Shown piece by piece: positions 1-9,577 of a stretch of 64,000 bases of DNA. Both the position numbers and the translations under genes were made by a program. Each line of letters begins with the position of its first letter. The first letter of the stretch is position 1. A model generated the notes under the pieces. It ran no database searches and was not told the DNA's origin. It saw only the letters and a list, made by a program, of their open reading frames with translations. The stretch lies in contig QRFJ01000367.1 in NCBI GenBank assembly GCA_006176705.1, positions 588,869 to 652,868 on the forward strand, given 5' to 3'. This DNA is from Cocos nucifera. Its lineage: Eukaryota; Streptophyta; Magnoliopsida; Arecales; Arecaceae.

Positions 1-429
1 GTCAGCCATAGTCATGCAGCGGCCCTTGATCCGAGGAAAAGAACCCATGGAAAATCTCCTATTCACCATTAAAGAAAAAGAAAAAAAAAGAAGAAAAGAT
101 AGAAAAGAGAGAGCCTTTTTCTCTCTCTCTCTTCTCTTCTCCTCTCTCTCAGTTTTCTTTTTTTCACTTTCTCTCTCTATTTTTTTTTTCTAAAAATTTC
201 TCTCTCTACTTTCTTTTTCTAAAAATTTCTCTCTCTACTTTTTCTCTCTAAAAATTTTTTCTTTAGAGATTTTGTGGACCATGAAGTATCCAAGTGTTTA
301 AAAAAACTTGGATTGGCTAGCTAGTCTTGGAAGGAATCTTGAACCCACAGTGTTAAATTTGTTTATCTGTAATTTCTTCATATATAATTTTTATGTTGAT
401 CTTGATTATATAAAGGTGCGGTTGTTTGT
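1..429. other. Intergenic sequence with polypyrimidine tract
   Basis: No gene is visible. Bases 61-115 are purine-rich and bases about 118-262 are a (CT)n and T-rich tract with repeated TTTCTCTCTCTA-type units, followed by ordinary AT-rich sequence. The stretch ends where the first copy of a tandemly duplicated 287-bp block begins. Confidence 0.6.
118..262. repeat. CT-rich simple-sequence tract
   Basis: Alternating runs of CT dinucleotides and T-rich segments. The phrase CTAAAAATTTCTCTCTCTAC is repeated with small changes at about 190-250. It is low-complexity sequence with no coding sense. Confidence 0.75.
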
Positions 430-716
430 ATAAGGTATCGAACGAAACATCTTGCTCACAAGTTCATAAATCAAGAAGTTCATTGATTACTATGTTTGAA
501 TCAATCATTAGTATAGGCAAAAATTCTTCAACACGATCACTTACATATTTATAAAAATTTATCTATATAATTGATGTATATTTTATATCTACTGATATGT
601 GTATTACATGTTAAACTGATATTGCTTGGATCGTGTTAATTGGTAATTAATGATTGTCGAGTAAGAAAAATATGATTTAATATAATTGATGGGATGGGTG
701 GCATCTAGGTTAGTCA
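430..716. repeat. Left copy of 287-bp flank block X (tandem duplication)
   Basis: This block and 7106-7392 are both exactly 287 bp and align end to end without gaps. I count about 26 mismatches by hand (about 91% identity), mostly C/T and G/A changes, as expected from decay of methylated DNA. Each copy is followed directly by the same LTR terminus. The block is old flanking DNA of the copia element at 7393-18760. It shares phrases (for example GGATC..GTTAATT) with 19335-19360 on the other side of that element, suggesting the target was an older repeat. Confidence 0.8.
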
Positions 717-823
717 TGATGGAAACCGTGTAGGGTTCTAGGCATGCTTTTCAAAATTTTTTCGAAATAAATATATAGTGAAAATAAAAAATAATCTAAT
801 ATTAATTTACTACATGCTATGAT
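717..823 (-). repeat. Partial copia LTR, left half of a copy split by CACTA
   Basis: These 107 bp match the first 107 bp of the LTR at 7393-7499, starting with TGATGGAAACC. The copy stops at GAT where the CACTA element begins and resumes after the repeated GAT at 6553. It belongs to the left unit of the 947-bp tandem duplication. Confidence 0.85.
821..823. repeat. CACTA target-site duplication, left (GAT)
   Basis: The GAT before the CACTA terminus is repeated right after the other terminus at 6550-6552. The uninterrupted homologous copy at 7497-7499 has a single GAT, so this is a genuine 3-bp duplication of the size usual for CACTA (CMC/EnSpm) elements. Confidence 0.9.
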
Positions 824-852
824 CACTATAAAAAAAATCATATATACTCATG
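824..852 (+). repeat. CACTA left terminal inverted repeat
   Basis: It starts with CACTATAA and matches the reverse complement of 6521-6549 imperfectly. The first eight bases are identical, then A-rich and ATAC.C.CATG positions agree. It is followed by subterminal TATACTCATG and TATACCCATG words. Confidence 0.88.
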
Positions 853-1805
853 CTTTTTAGTCACGTAAAGTATATACATGGATAAAAAATCAAATTTTGA
901 TAAAAAAGGTTGTATATACCCATGTTTGTCAAATATGAAAATACCATAATTAATTTTTAACTTACGTTTCAATGATTAAATGTGAGTAAATCAAATCTAC
1001 TAATGGATAAACATGAGTAATTTAAATTTACTAAAAAATATAGTAAATATTGGTGAAAAGTGATTGGTACCAAAAAAGAAGCACCGAAGCAAAAAAAAAA
1101 GAAAAAAAAAAATACTGGCCCCATCATATTTGAAGTTGATTTGATATTTTTAAAAATAAGTCTAAGCCAACAAATTTTTCATTAGCTCCTATGCAACCCA
1201 AACCAATTTTATTCGACAAAATATCACGTAGCCATACTTACCATGGTTAAATCAACCAAATGATAGGATTGGAGAAATCGATAATCAATTTTGATAAAAG
1301 ATTTGAGAAACATTCAACCTATTATTTGACCAACAAGCTCTTAATTTTTTATGCATCTCATTTTAGACACATTTCAAAAGGGCCAAATGATAAATTAGGT
1401 TTGGCCACTCTAAAATTAGCTAATAAATTAATTAATTAATTTACTAAAATATATTAAAATTAGATACATTAGACTTAGACTACTTAATAAAAATAAATTT
1501 ATAGTAAATTAAGTAAATTTGAGTTTAATAGATCATATTAAATAATTTAAGATAATTTAGAGTGAATTAAATAAATTAAAATTAAATTAACTATAGTGGT
1601 TAGATAAGGATGATAATATATCACACTTGAAACAAATCTTGTAAGAATCTAAATTAGGAACCAAATTTGCTGGTCAAAATCTAGATCTGAGCCTGAATAC
1701 AAATACACGAGGTGAGACCTGGATTTGAGTCTGACTTGAAGAAAGCTAGCCAAATCCAAAAAATCAAATTAGATTCAAATCAAATTTTGGACTTCTAAAT
1801 AAAAT

Positions 1806-2255
1806 TTTATATTTATTTTTTAAAAATTATCACTAAAAAATATTTTATATCAAATTTTGAATTTTTAGACTCGGATCAAAATGGATCCGAATCTAAATGC
1901 AAATTTTATTTGGATTATATTTTATGATTTCAAGTTCAATCTAAATCCTAAATAAGTAGAATATCAATCCAAAAATTTGATTAAAATTTGGATTAAACTT
2001 TTGGACTATAGAGATTCATTGCCGGCCTTAAGGTGAGATAAATTACTTCTTTACTATTAAATTATTTTTTATTTTTTAAAAATTATTAATAAAAAATATT
2101 TTTAATCGAATTTTAAATTTTCAGACTCAAACCCAAATTGATTCGAATCTAAATACAAATTTTATTCAAATTATATTTTTTATTTTAAATTTAAAATAAA
2201 TAGAATGTGAATTCAAAAATTTGATTAAAATTTTGATCAGGATCATGGAGATCCA
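1806..2255. repeat. Diverged direct duplication in AT-rich part of the CACTA element
   Basis: About 200 bp at 1810-2015 is repeated at about 2060-2255. Both copies run from an AT-rich TTTTTTAAAAATTAT stretch, through a phrase like GATTCGAATCTAAATACAAA, to CAAAAATTTGATTAAAATTT. There is no coding potential. The rest of 853-2450 is very AT-rich and shows nothing else. Confidence 0.6.
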
Positions 2256-2454
2256 ATTGGATAAGTTGCTCTTCTGTTAAGTCATTTTATTTTAATAGGT
2301 TATAATTGGATTGGATCAAATTATTTTATAAAAATAAATTAATTTAAATTTATTATATTTAAATAAATTTAAAATTAAATTTATTCTATTAATTTAATCT
2401 AGAATTTTTTGTTTTATATTTTTTTATACAATATCCCTCGAAAGAAGCAGCAAT

Positions 2455-2889
2455 TTTTAGGCCTCCGGCGCCCCCACTCGGAGACGTTCCTCCACCTGCC
2501 CGACGACATTCTCTTCGACTCCGATCCTTCACGCAGCCCCTCCGCCAGCGATGCCATCGCCACGGGCGGCCTACAGCTGGTGGACTCCAAGAGGTTGGAT
2601 CCGCCGGCGGTGGAGCAGGGGCGGGTGGGGAAGCCTGCTGGAGGTGCTTACCTCAGGAGCCACTTTGTGGATGCCATGTTCTTCGAGGGGCTGTCGATCC
2701 AGATTGCGCCGGCCTCTGCCGCCCCCGCCGGCGGCGGAGACGGGGTGCAGGGTAAGGGGCTCCACCGATGGATGGACGGGACCACCTCGAGGCGCAGTCG
2801 GCTTCATCGTCTTTGGATTATGCCAAGAAAGCAATAGCGGCGGATAAGCTCGCCGAGCTGGCCCTAATCGACCCCAAGAGGGCAAAAAG
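2455..2889 (+). pseudogene. Captured first exon of a group-I bZIP transcription factor (VIP1/RF2-like)
   Basis: An abruptly GC-rich block in AT-rich DNA encodes the N-terminal part of a plant bZIP factor of the VIP1/RF2a/RSG group. In order it shows a phosphosite-like segment HSETFLHLPDD, then VDAMFFEGL, then MDGTTS, and in another frame YAKKAIAADKLAELALIDP followed by KRAKR, which is the edge of the basic region. The DNA-contacting N-x7-R helix and the leucine zipper are absent. A frameshift lies at about 2790-2797, between GTTS and EAQSAS, so no continuous protein is made. The start codon of the parent gene is also missing. The exon ends with AAAAAG before GCTTGA, where an AG|GT splice donor would be expected. 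It lies wholly inside the CACTA element, so I read it as a gene fragment carried by the transposon. Family recognition is strong; the source gene is not in this window. Confidence 0.85.
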
Positions 2890-5340
2890 GCTTGATTTTT
2901 TCTCTACTTTCCTTTCTTCTACCTCTGAATTTCATGAGATTTCCCGACGCTAGAGTATTAGGGTTTCCATTCTTGGACTTGTATCCAGACTAATCCGAAT
3001 TGTTTTGGGGGTTATGAGCTGTGATTTCTCGATTAACTTCGAATTAATGCTCGCCATCCTTATAATTTAGATCTAATAAGGGGGAATTCTGTCGATGAGG
3101 TTTGCCATCGGGATTCTTTAATATACTATAATTGTTTATTTGATGGGGTATTTGAATGGTGTTGTTTGCTAAATTTTTGTTTATTTTTTTAATGTAAAAT
3201 TAATTTCCTCTACAAATGCAGTTGGTTTATATGTTGTTCAGATATGTAGCCTGAGGGGGGGGAATGCAGTGTGTAAATTGTAGTATTTGGTTCGCACTAT
3301 ATTGAACTGTACTGGTCTCACCTTGTGCTTATGTGTTTGGTGAAAATCTCTCTGCCATTTTTTCTCTCATATACATCAATTTTGATAAAAAGAAGCCACC
3401 ACCGGATAAAGTGCCTGGAAGAAACCAGATTATCAAACTAATCTTGCCTTGTATTAATAGTTTTTAGACTTGGACATTTTTCCTAGTCAGTGTTTGTTCT
3501 TGAAGACGTATCTCCTTGGTTCTGTATATAATGAAGCTGAAATGCACCAAGTACTGCTGTCATGATGAAATACAATATGGAACTAAATCTATAAGTTTTG
3601 TTTCCATCTACGAATGTTTGAAGTGCATTCTAGATACATATCTTACAGCTTTTCAGGCTATCATATTTATCTTTTGCATGCCCAATCTTGTTGTTATGAG
3701 GCTTCAAAGTTTTATCTTATATTTATAGTTTCATATCTTACTCTATCACATATTCTTTCATTTACAGCTATTCTGTCCTCCCTCCATTTTACAAGACATC
3801 TCCTTGAGTGTTGAAGCTTGCTTATAACAAATGGGTTTATCTACCCTATTATGAATGGACAGAGTTTCAACCCACAGAACCAAGCCTACGTAAAATGGGT
3901 TCAGTCTTCAGTAACCAAAACCAAAACCAATAAGAAAAATGCTTCACCCCAACCAGTTTGTTCCAGGTGAATTCGTAGCTCTAGGTCAAAAATCGCTGCC
4001 CTTAGTCTAAATATATTGGATTTTGGTTCATATAAGTTTTATGATGTTTAGATCATGATTTACATGCCTTACCATATAGCTTAGCACGATAACACTTGTT
4101 ATAATCTATGTTTTGTCCACTTAATCCATGAGCAGGAGGGCTACATAACACATGATTGTTGGTTTTTAGGTAACTCTAATGATGTAGATCATGCTGGCAT
4201 GGATTCTCCATTTGTGAATGTATTTATATGAATAGAAGTATCCTAAATGATAACAATGCATCTTTTGTTTATGAAGCAAATAAACTACTAGTGCTATTTT
4301 CTCCATATGTCATCAGTTACAAATTATGCCAATCTCTCACTTTTTATTTGACTAATTCACTATGTTATATAAGAGATAAAGACAGAAGCATATAACTACA
4401 AGGACTAGATTCAAATCTAATCTAACAAGGTAGAGAATTTTTACGAATTTGCACATAAAGAGCAGGGATGACAAGTGAAGACTTGGTCCTGCTTGAGTCA
4501 TTATAAGACCAACTGATGTAAGTTTGATGGACATGCAGTGTACAGTTATCACTTTTTTATTTTTTCAGTTTCATAGATGAAAATTAGATCAAGATCATAA
4601 TGTGGCATAGATACTTCCATCCATAGCAAAAGAAATATCAGTATTTTAAAATGATCCACCATGCATATGCTAATTTATCAAAAAAGAAAACAAAAAGGGA
4701 CCATTCATGGAAATCTATGGATGAGTAAAGGTACTTTTTTCTGCATATGAAGTGTACAAAAAAGAAAATGCAAAATTTTGAAAATATGATTCTGCACATA
4801 GTTATCATGAAGCCTGCCAACAATGAAGCAATTCTATTTTCCAGCATTGCAAACAGAATATAAGATGTTAAGTCCACATCCATAAATACCAAGGAACCAT
4901 AAAGCTTATTAACTTAAAAAAGCTTCTACAGTACAACCCTATTCCCAATACTTCAGTATTAAAAGACCATACCACAGAATCAAGAAGCTCTAGTAGAAAT
5001 GCTTTTCCATATTAAAATGAAGCCAAAGTATCTTGATTTTCCGGTTCATCTCTCCTGTTAGCTACATTTGCTAATTTGTAGAACAAAACAGCAACAGATA
5101 CATAGAATTAAAGTAATCTTAAATGGTGCTCCATGGGTGGGGAGAGAGAGTAACATAGAACTATTGTAGTAACTGATGTTGGAGAACAGGCCTTTCAATA
5201 AAGTGAGCATCTTCAGGAGTGATTCTAAACATTATCAAAAGATTGTGTATGGTTTTCCATGACCAATTTCATATATGTTTTATATGTAGAATAAAATTTC
5301 ACAAAGTCTCTTTTTGCTTGTATACCCAGATTTTTCGACG
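2890..5340 (+). other. Intron-like and unassigned DNA inside the CACTA element
   Basis: From 2890 (GCTTGA, a possible GT-to-GC donor) base composition falls to that of a plant intron, with T-rich stretches and no frames. The first part is most simply the start of the captured bZIP intron. How far it extends cannot be fixed here. I looked for the next bZIP exon (the NRQSAARSKERK-type helix) up to 6.5 kb and did not find it. The remainder holds no recognisable gene. Confidence 0.45.
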
Positions 5341-5380
5341 AAATTAGAAATTGGTTGCCAAAGGTAATTGCCGGTGGCAT

Positions 5381-5626
5381 AAACGGCAGCAGAGGCGGTA
5401 GACGTTGGTGACAGTCATCTATTCTCTTTGCTCTCTCTTCGTTCTCTCTCTCTTTATTTCTCCCAAATCGACATGCCCTAATCCTATTTTCTTTGTTGTC
5501 CAGGTGAAGGCCCTAGGCTTGGCATGATCAACGGCAGAGGCGGCGGTCATCTATTCTCTCTGCTCTTCACTCTCTATTCCGCGCTCTCTCTCCATTCTCT
5601 TTTTTTATTTTTTCCAAATCGATATA
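5381..5626. repeat. Two-copy direct repeat, about 95 bp per copy
   Basis: 5381-5475 and 5529-5626 share AACGGCAG(CAG)AGGCGG, then GTCATCTATTCTCT, a CT-rich run and CCAAATCGA. About 55 bp separate them. This is a local duplication within the CACTA element. It contains a CT-rich tract and has no reading frame. Confidence 0.65.
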
Positions 5627-6520
5627 TATTTTTAATAGTGACTTAAGCTCTAAAATGATATTCTTTTGCAGATTTAGGTTGAGGATATGATGGATGGTGC
5701 CAAGAAAAGATAGGGATTATTTTGCTAATAGCTTCATTGATTGATGAACTCTCAAATTTTGCAAAGTTAATTTTTTGGTATCATCAATTTAAGTTTATTT
5801 TATTCTCTTTTTGGTATAGTAAAAATGAGCTTAGAACTTATGTATAAAGTACAGGAGATCAGTTAGAACTTGTTTATTTCCATGTTTTGAGTTCTAGTAT
5901 TTATTTTTTTATATTCAGAAATTTGATGATGTATAATCTTGTTCTTTGGATTTTAATGAAACTAAAAAGGCTGTTGAGATAATTTTTTTGAGACTATCAC
6001 TATGTATGTTCAGTTTTGTTTAATACAATGGTGAAGATTATCATATTTATAGTTGTTTCATTTCTTTAAAGTTACTCATCTTCATATATTATTTAGTGGT
6101 ACAGGATGCTTAAATAAGTTATCAATGCATCATTTTTATTTTTATTTATTATAGATGATCCATATTTTGAAATTAGACAGGACAGTAATATTTGAAAGTT
6201 AATTATATATTCATATTTTATTATTGATAGTAGAGGTCCATTTATACCCACGCTTTAGTAACTTTCACGAATTCTGATTCGTGTGTATTTAGTTACCTAC
6301 GTTTAATAAAGAAGGGTGTACATTAGGTCTATACCCACGTATACACTCTCACCTATATTAGATATTATGCGGATAAAGTAGAGGGTATATACACGAAAAA
6401 AAATAATATGAGCATAAGCTACACCCATGTCGGACATATCTATGTTTAACCAAACGTGTGTACCAACATGGGTATAGACGTATTCCCACATTTTTTAGGT
6501 CTTTACTTATGTATCTTTCA
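5627..6520. other. CACTA right-hand AT-rich and subterminal region
   Basis: There is no gene. Bases 6235-6520 hold the right subterminal repeats: TATACCCACG, TACACCC, ACACCCATG and ACATGGGTATA, in both orientations. Such words are the usual binding sites for the TNPA-type protein of CACTA elements. That role is family knowledge and has not been shown for this copy. Confidence 0.55.
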
Positions 6521-6549
6521 TGTGGGTGTATCTCAATTTTCTTATAGTG
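6521..6549 (-). repeat. CACTA right terminal inverted repeat
   Basis: Read on the minus strand it begins CACTATAAGAAAATTGAGAT, the partner of the terminus at 824. It is followed on the plus strand by the second GAT of the target duplication (6550-6552). Confidence 0.88.
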
Positions 6550-6552
6550 GAT

Positions 6553-7105
6553 CAAATCATTAAACCCTACTTAGGATTTAGACATGCTAATATATTATAA
6601 AAAAATAAAATTCACTCGATCAGTAAATCATATTTGTTGATCGATTTGTGTTTGGAACACAATACTTGAGCGCGGATAGTCAAACTCCGCAATCCAAAAT
6701 CATAGGAAGAAGTCCTTGCATCGTGCTATAGCTGCACAATCGTCCGACCTCTATGGTGAGTCTACACGGAGCTTCTAGTCCTGACCAACTCTATCAGAGT
6801 GCTAACTCCTTGTCGGGATCTTTGACGATTGATCTTCGTCGATCCGATCGACGAACTTCTTTTCGATCTTTTGGATGCTTCAAAAAATTAGAAGATGGAC
6901 TTCGAAGGATGATGAGGTGGTGTGTGAAGTTTAATGGTGATTGGGCACTCACAGCACTCAATCTTTCCATCCGAATCCTAGATTCTAATTCTAGGGCTTC
7001 TCACACCCGAAACCCTAGAATCTGAAACCCTCTGGATTTTTTTGACACTCAGAATGTTCACTTAGATGACCTCATGCCCAGCTCTTTAATTTTTCTATGA
7101 AACAC
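6553..7105 (-). repeat. Partial copia LTR, right half of a copy split by CACTA
   Basis: These 553 bp correspond exactly in length to 7500-8052 inside the intact LTR at 7393-8871. The segment ends at GAAACAC, where the second flank block X begins. A 90-codon open frame at 6753-7025 lies within this LTR sequence and is not treated as a gene. Confidence 0.85.
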
Positions 7106-7392
7106 ATAAGGTATCGAGCGGAACACCTTGCTCCCAAGTTCATAAATTAAGAAGTTCATCGAGTATTATGTTTGAATCAATTATCAGTACAGGCAAGAAT
7201 TCTTCAACATGATCACTTACATGTTTATAAAAATTTATCTGTATAATTGATATATATTTTATATCTACTGATATGTGTATTACATGCTGAACTGATATTG
7301 CTTGAATCATGCTAATTGGTGCTTAATGATTGTCGAGTAAGAAAAATATGATTTAATATAATTGATGGGATGGGCGGTATCTTGGTTAGTCA
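7106..7392. repeat. Right copy of 287-bp flank block X
   Basis: This is the ungapped partner of 430-716. It ends in AGTCA (7388-7392), the left target duplication of copia element O. The right counterpart is AGTTA at 18761-18765, with one mismatch. Confidence 0.8.
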
Positions 7393-8871
7393 TAATGAAA
7401 ACCATGCAGGGTTCTAGGCATGCTTTTCGAAATTTTTTTAAAATAAATATATAGCAGAAGTAAAAATTAATCTAATATTAATTTACCATATGTTATGATC
7501 AAATCAATAAATCCTACTTAGGATCTAGACATGTTAATATATTATAGAAAAATAAGATGCATTCGATCAGCAAATCATATTTGCTGATCGATTTATATTT
7601 GGAACACAAAATCTGAGCGTAGGTAGTCGAACTTTACAATCTAAAACCATGAGAAGAAGCCCTCGCATCGTGCTATAGCTGCACAATTATCTGGCCTCTA
7701 TAGTGAGTCTACACGAAGCTCCCGATCTTGATCAGCTTCATTAGAGTGCCAGCTCTTTGTCGAGATCTTCGATGGTTGATTTTTATCGATTTGATCAATG
7801 ATCTTTTTTTGGATCTTTTAGATGCTTCAGAAAATCAAAAGATAGACTTTGGAGGATGATGAGGTAGTGTGTGAAGTTTGGTGGTGATTGGACACTCATA
7901 ACACTCAATCTTTCCACCCAAACCCTAGGTCCTAACCCCAGGGCTTCCCACACCTAAAACCCTAGAATCCCAGATCCTCTGGATTTTTTTGATACTCAGA
8001 ATGTTCACTCGAATGACCTCATGCCCAACTCTTTAATTTTTTCGTGAAACACTTTCACAAAATTTATCACACATAATTTCAAATCATTTTGAAATTGCTT
8101 GAGATAAGTAAGAGAAGAAGAGAGACTAGCGCAGACTTTTTGCAATTTACCCTTTCTCACCCTAGAATTTTTGCACCCCAATCGATTTTCTCTCTCTCAG
8201 AAACTCTCCCACGCATCTCTCAGATTCTTTACGTAAAACCATGCATGCCCAGAAAAAAATTCTTTTTAAATGGGCGTCCACCGAGTGATTTGCATGTGGA
8301 GTGGGTGAGGATGGATGGTTAGAAGATTTCAACCACTCACTTGATTGCACCCAGAAGTTTTTCATCATCGAATTAAAAATTCAGATAGTCAGATACTAAA
8401 GTACAGTAAGTTACTTGCAAGTCATCATGATGACGTCAGATTTAATGGATACTTATACCTATATTCTTCGTGTCAACTCTTAACAGCAGAAAGCTCCATA
8501 GTAGATCATGATTAGTGAAATGTACCCTTATAATTTATCTGTATGCCATATCGATATTTCCATACTTCTTGGTTAAGAGGACAATCAATCCATATGGCAC
8601 GCAACAACCTACACTCGATAAATGCTATCATCCTAGGTAACAACGTATGATTTGGTCGTGATCAGGTTTAAAGATTAAACGATAAATCCTCTTTTATCGA
8701 GTCTAAATAATTCTAAGAACTTTATCATAGAAAAGTTTATTACAGAAAGATGTACAAATATGATAAAATATTAGAATAATAATTTTATTTATTTATAATT
8801 TAAGTATAATTTTATAATCAGCTCAACTGTCTATAACCTAAATGATTGGCTTTAAGACACAAGATCCAACA
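7393..8871 (-). repeat. 3' LTR of copia element O
   Basis: It aligns along its whole length with 17292-18760. On the plus strand it starts TAATGAAAACC (the terminal TG has decayed; the duplicated copy at 717 keeps TGAT) and ends CCAACA. Its first 660 bp plus the 287-bp flank were tandemly duplicated. A TTTAAAAA word on the minus strand near 8262 could serve as the LTR TATA box. Confidence 0.9.
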
Positions 8872-8886
8872 AAAACTCCCACTTAG
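8872..8886 (-). promoter_or_regulatory. Polypurine tract of element O
   Basis: On the minus strand the sequence just before the 3' LTR reads TCTAAGTGGGAGTTTT. This is the usual copia plus-strand primer, ending directly at TGTTGGATC. Confidence 0.8.
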
Positions 8887-9577
8887 ACCAAAGCCAACCA
8901 GAATAGTATCAAATACCCATCTTCTATTTGTGATTATTGATCTTTTTGATTCTGAGGGCTTTAGTAAAGGGGTTGGCCAAATTCTCCTTTCCGTCGATCT
9001 TTAGAAGGTCGACGTCACCTAGTTCCATGATCTTTGTACAAGATGGTAGCAACACAGAATGTATTTAGTGCGGTAATGTGCCTGAGCTATGACTCCAGTG
9101 CTGTCACAGTAAGTGCTGTCACAGTAAAGTAGAACCAGACCATCCAAGTAGTGTGCCACTTCCAGCTCGTCGATGAACTTTCGTAGCTACAACTTTCTTC
9201 GCAACATCGGATGCCGCGATATACTCTACCTCGCATATAGTATCGACCACAGTATACTGCTTGAAACTCTTCCAGCAAACCGCTCTACCGTTCAGGATAA
9301 ATACATAATCTGACACACTTTTATTGTCATCATGATCTGACTGAAAATTGAAATCAGTATATCACATAAGTTTCAAGCCAGCATCTCCATAGATGAGTCA
9401 CTGGTCCTTGGAATTTCTCAAATACTTCAAGATTATCTTTACAATCTTATAGTGATTCTCATCCAGATCAGACTAGTATCTACTCACTACTTCTAGTGAG
9501 TATGCCACATCTGATCTCGTACATATCATAGCGTACATAATAGAATCTACTGTCAAAGCATATGGTATTCTACTTAT
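8887..9577 (-). pseudogene. RNase H and end of reverse transcriptase of copia element O (broken)
   Basis: Minus-strand translation gives an RVT_2 tail (PYALTVDSIMYAMICTRSDV) and then an RNase H segment with GRAVCWKSFKQ and EVEYIAASDVAKKVV. This matches the RNase H that follows RT in Ty1/copia pol. Stops and frameshifts break it. At 9578 the frame is cut by the LTR of element P, and the upstream half of the RT does not reappear on the far side of P. The best open piece is 9119-9316. Confidence 0.85.

Larger units (their letters stand above)
824..6549. mobile_element. CACTA (CMC/EnSpm) DNA transposon, non-autonomous, with captured gene sequence
   Basis: The element begins CACTATAAAAAAAATC and ends in the inverse of CACTATAAGAAAATT, and is flanked by the 3-bp duplication GAT. 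Removing it plus one GAT restores a copy exactly collinear with 7106-8052. Both subterminal zones carry repeated TATACCCATG / TATACCCACG-like words (about 845, 911, 6247, 6333, 6421 and 6459), as CACTA elements do. No transposase (TNP2-like or TNPA-like) reading frame is recognisable, so mobilisation would have needed a helper element. The interior carries a GC-rich bZIP exon at about 2455-2889 followed by intron-like DNA. That makes it a transduplicating, Pack-CACTA-like element. Length is 5726 bp. Confidence 0.92.

Noticed and set aside
6753..7025. 90-codon plus-strand frame
   Set aside because: It lies in a partial copia LTR whose other copies (7700-7970, 17600-17880) do not preserve the frame.
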